Source: Bacteroidales bacterium (GTDB lineage Bacteria; Bacteroidota; Bacteroidia; Bacteroidales; UBA10428). Taken from it: a stretch of DNA of 6,689 nt. The DNA lies in contig JAFGOZ010000503.1 of NCBI GenBank assembly GCA_016926235.1, forward strand, positions 1 to 6,689. The letters are read 5' to 3'. The notes beneath the pieces are model-generated. The model searched no databases. It was not told the origin of the DNA and saw nothing but the letters and a program-made list of their open reading frames with translations. Every line of letters begins with the position of its first letter. Within the stretch, counting starts at the first letter, position 1. Shown piece after piece: positions 6,389-6,689 of this stretch. Position numbers and translations under genes: made by a program.

Positions 6389-6689
6389 TTATGATACTAT
6401 AAAGTCAATTCCTACAGACCAATAACCTATACCCTCAGGCATGGGATCTTCGCCGCCGCTAAGCACGTAACCAAATTCAGTTGCCGGCTTAACGTTTTCA
6501 AGTTTCACGAGCCGATAAGCCTGTTCATTTATATCAGTATCCGCAATGTCGATATCACTTCCTGACGATAGCTGCTCAGTCATGCTTATACCATTTGTGA
6601 TCGCAAGGTCAAACAAACCATCAAGGCATCCGGTTTCCTGTATGGCTATGTCAGCGAGCGTTTGCCCTTTCAATATTTTAACTTCTCTG
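6389..6689 (-). CDS. LysM-like small phage tail protein, 5' end outside window
   Basis: Probable small tail protein with a LysM-like fold, comparable in role to gpX of P2-type phages, which sits near the baseplate or tail tube end. Visible in the sequence: the K-G-Q-T-L-x-D-I-A segment followed by E-T-G-x-x-x-x-L-F-D-L-A-x-x-N-G, the usual LysM pattern of a helix pair ahead of an N-G turn, and a C-terminal G-I-G-Y-W-S-V-G-I-D-F-I-V-S tail. The first possible start codon inside the window is a TTG at 6671-6673, but the frame stays open upstream to the edge (R-E-V-K-I-L before K-G-Q-T), and those residues fit the first LysM strand. I therefore treat the gene as cut by the window edge and not as a TTG-started gene. 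Stop TAA is 2 bases before the next start. The tail role is inferred from family resemblance and neighbours. Confidence 0.8.
   Translation of the reverse strand, partial: REVKILKGQTLADIAIQETGCLDGLFDLAITNGISMTEQLSSGSDIDIADTDINEQAYRLVKLENVKPATEFGYVLSGGEDPMPEGIGYWSVGIDFIVS

Noticed and set aside
1..6689. CRISPR array, tRNA or rRNA
   Set aside because: No regularly spaced repeats, cloverleaf or rRNA-like sequence was seen on either strand; coding occupies nearly the whole window.

Overview
The window is a compact minus-strand block of six genes from the distal end of a tail and fibre module of a bacteriophage, prophage or phage-tail-like particle. The host is most likely a member of the Bacteroidota. 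The grounds for that host are: A+T-rich DNA (about 35-40% G+C by hand counts of sample lines), almost no Shine-Dalgarno sequences, two signal peptides ending in the N-A-Q or G-x-G-Q style common in that phylum, and protein families I associate with Bacteroidota phages and prophages. No capsid, packaging, integrase or tape-measure gene is visible, so phage, prophage and tailocin cannot be separated.

Reading in the direction of transcription (high to low coordinates), the window holds: a LysM-like small tail protein whose start lies beyond the right edge (6689-6389); a baseplate-J-like protein (6386-5508); a short gpI-like tail protein (5524-5030); two short fibre or adaptor proteins (5024-4338 and 4336-3848); a larger fibre-like protein with an N-terminal signal peptide (3845-2181); and a 675-residue secreted LamG / polysaccharide-lyase-14-like / CUB-like protein (2184-157). 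Gaps are 1-5 bases or the genes overlap, so this looks like one transcript with translational coupling. The order LysM, J-like, I-like, fibres resembles P2-type contractile-tail modules.

The likely division of labour is that the first three proteins form the tail tip or baseplate, the next two attach and extend fibres, and the last two deal with the cell surface. The last gene looks like a glycan-binding and glycan-cleaving enzyme, i.e. a candidate depolymerase. The most unusual points are the export signals on two proteins of a virion-structure operon, the altered catalytic positions in the lyase-like domain, and a sharp G+C jump (about 36% to 56%) that coincides with the C-terminal domain of the 554-residue fibre and suggests domain exchange.

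The left end (1-156) holds no confident gene: there is a 45-codon possible remnant ORF with a G+C-rich patch, and a 9-bp inverted repeat. All plus-strand ORFs look like shadows of the minus-strand genes.
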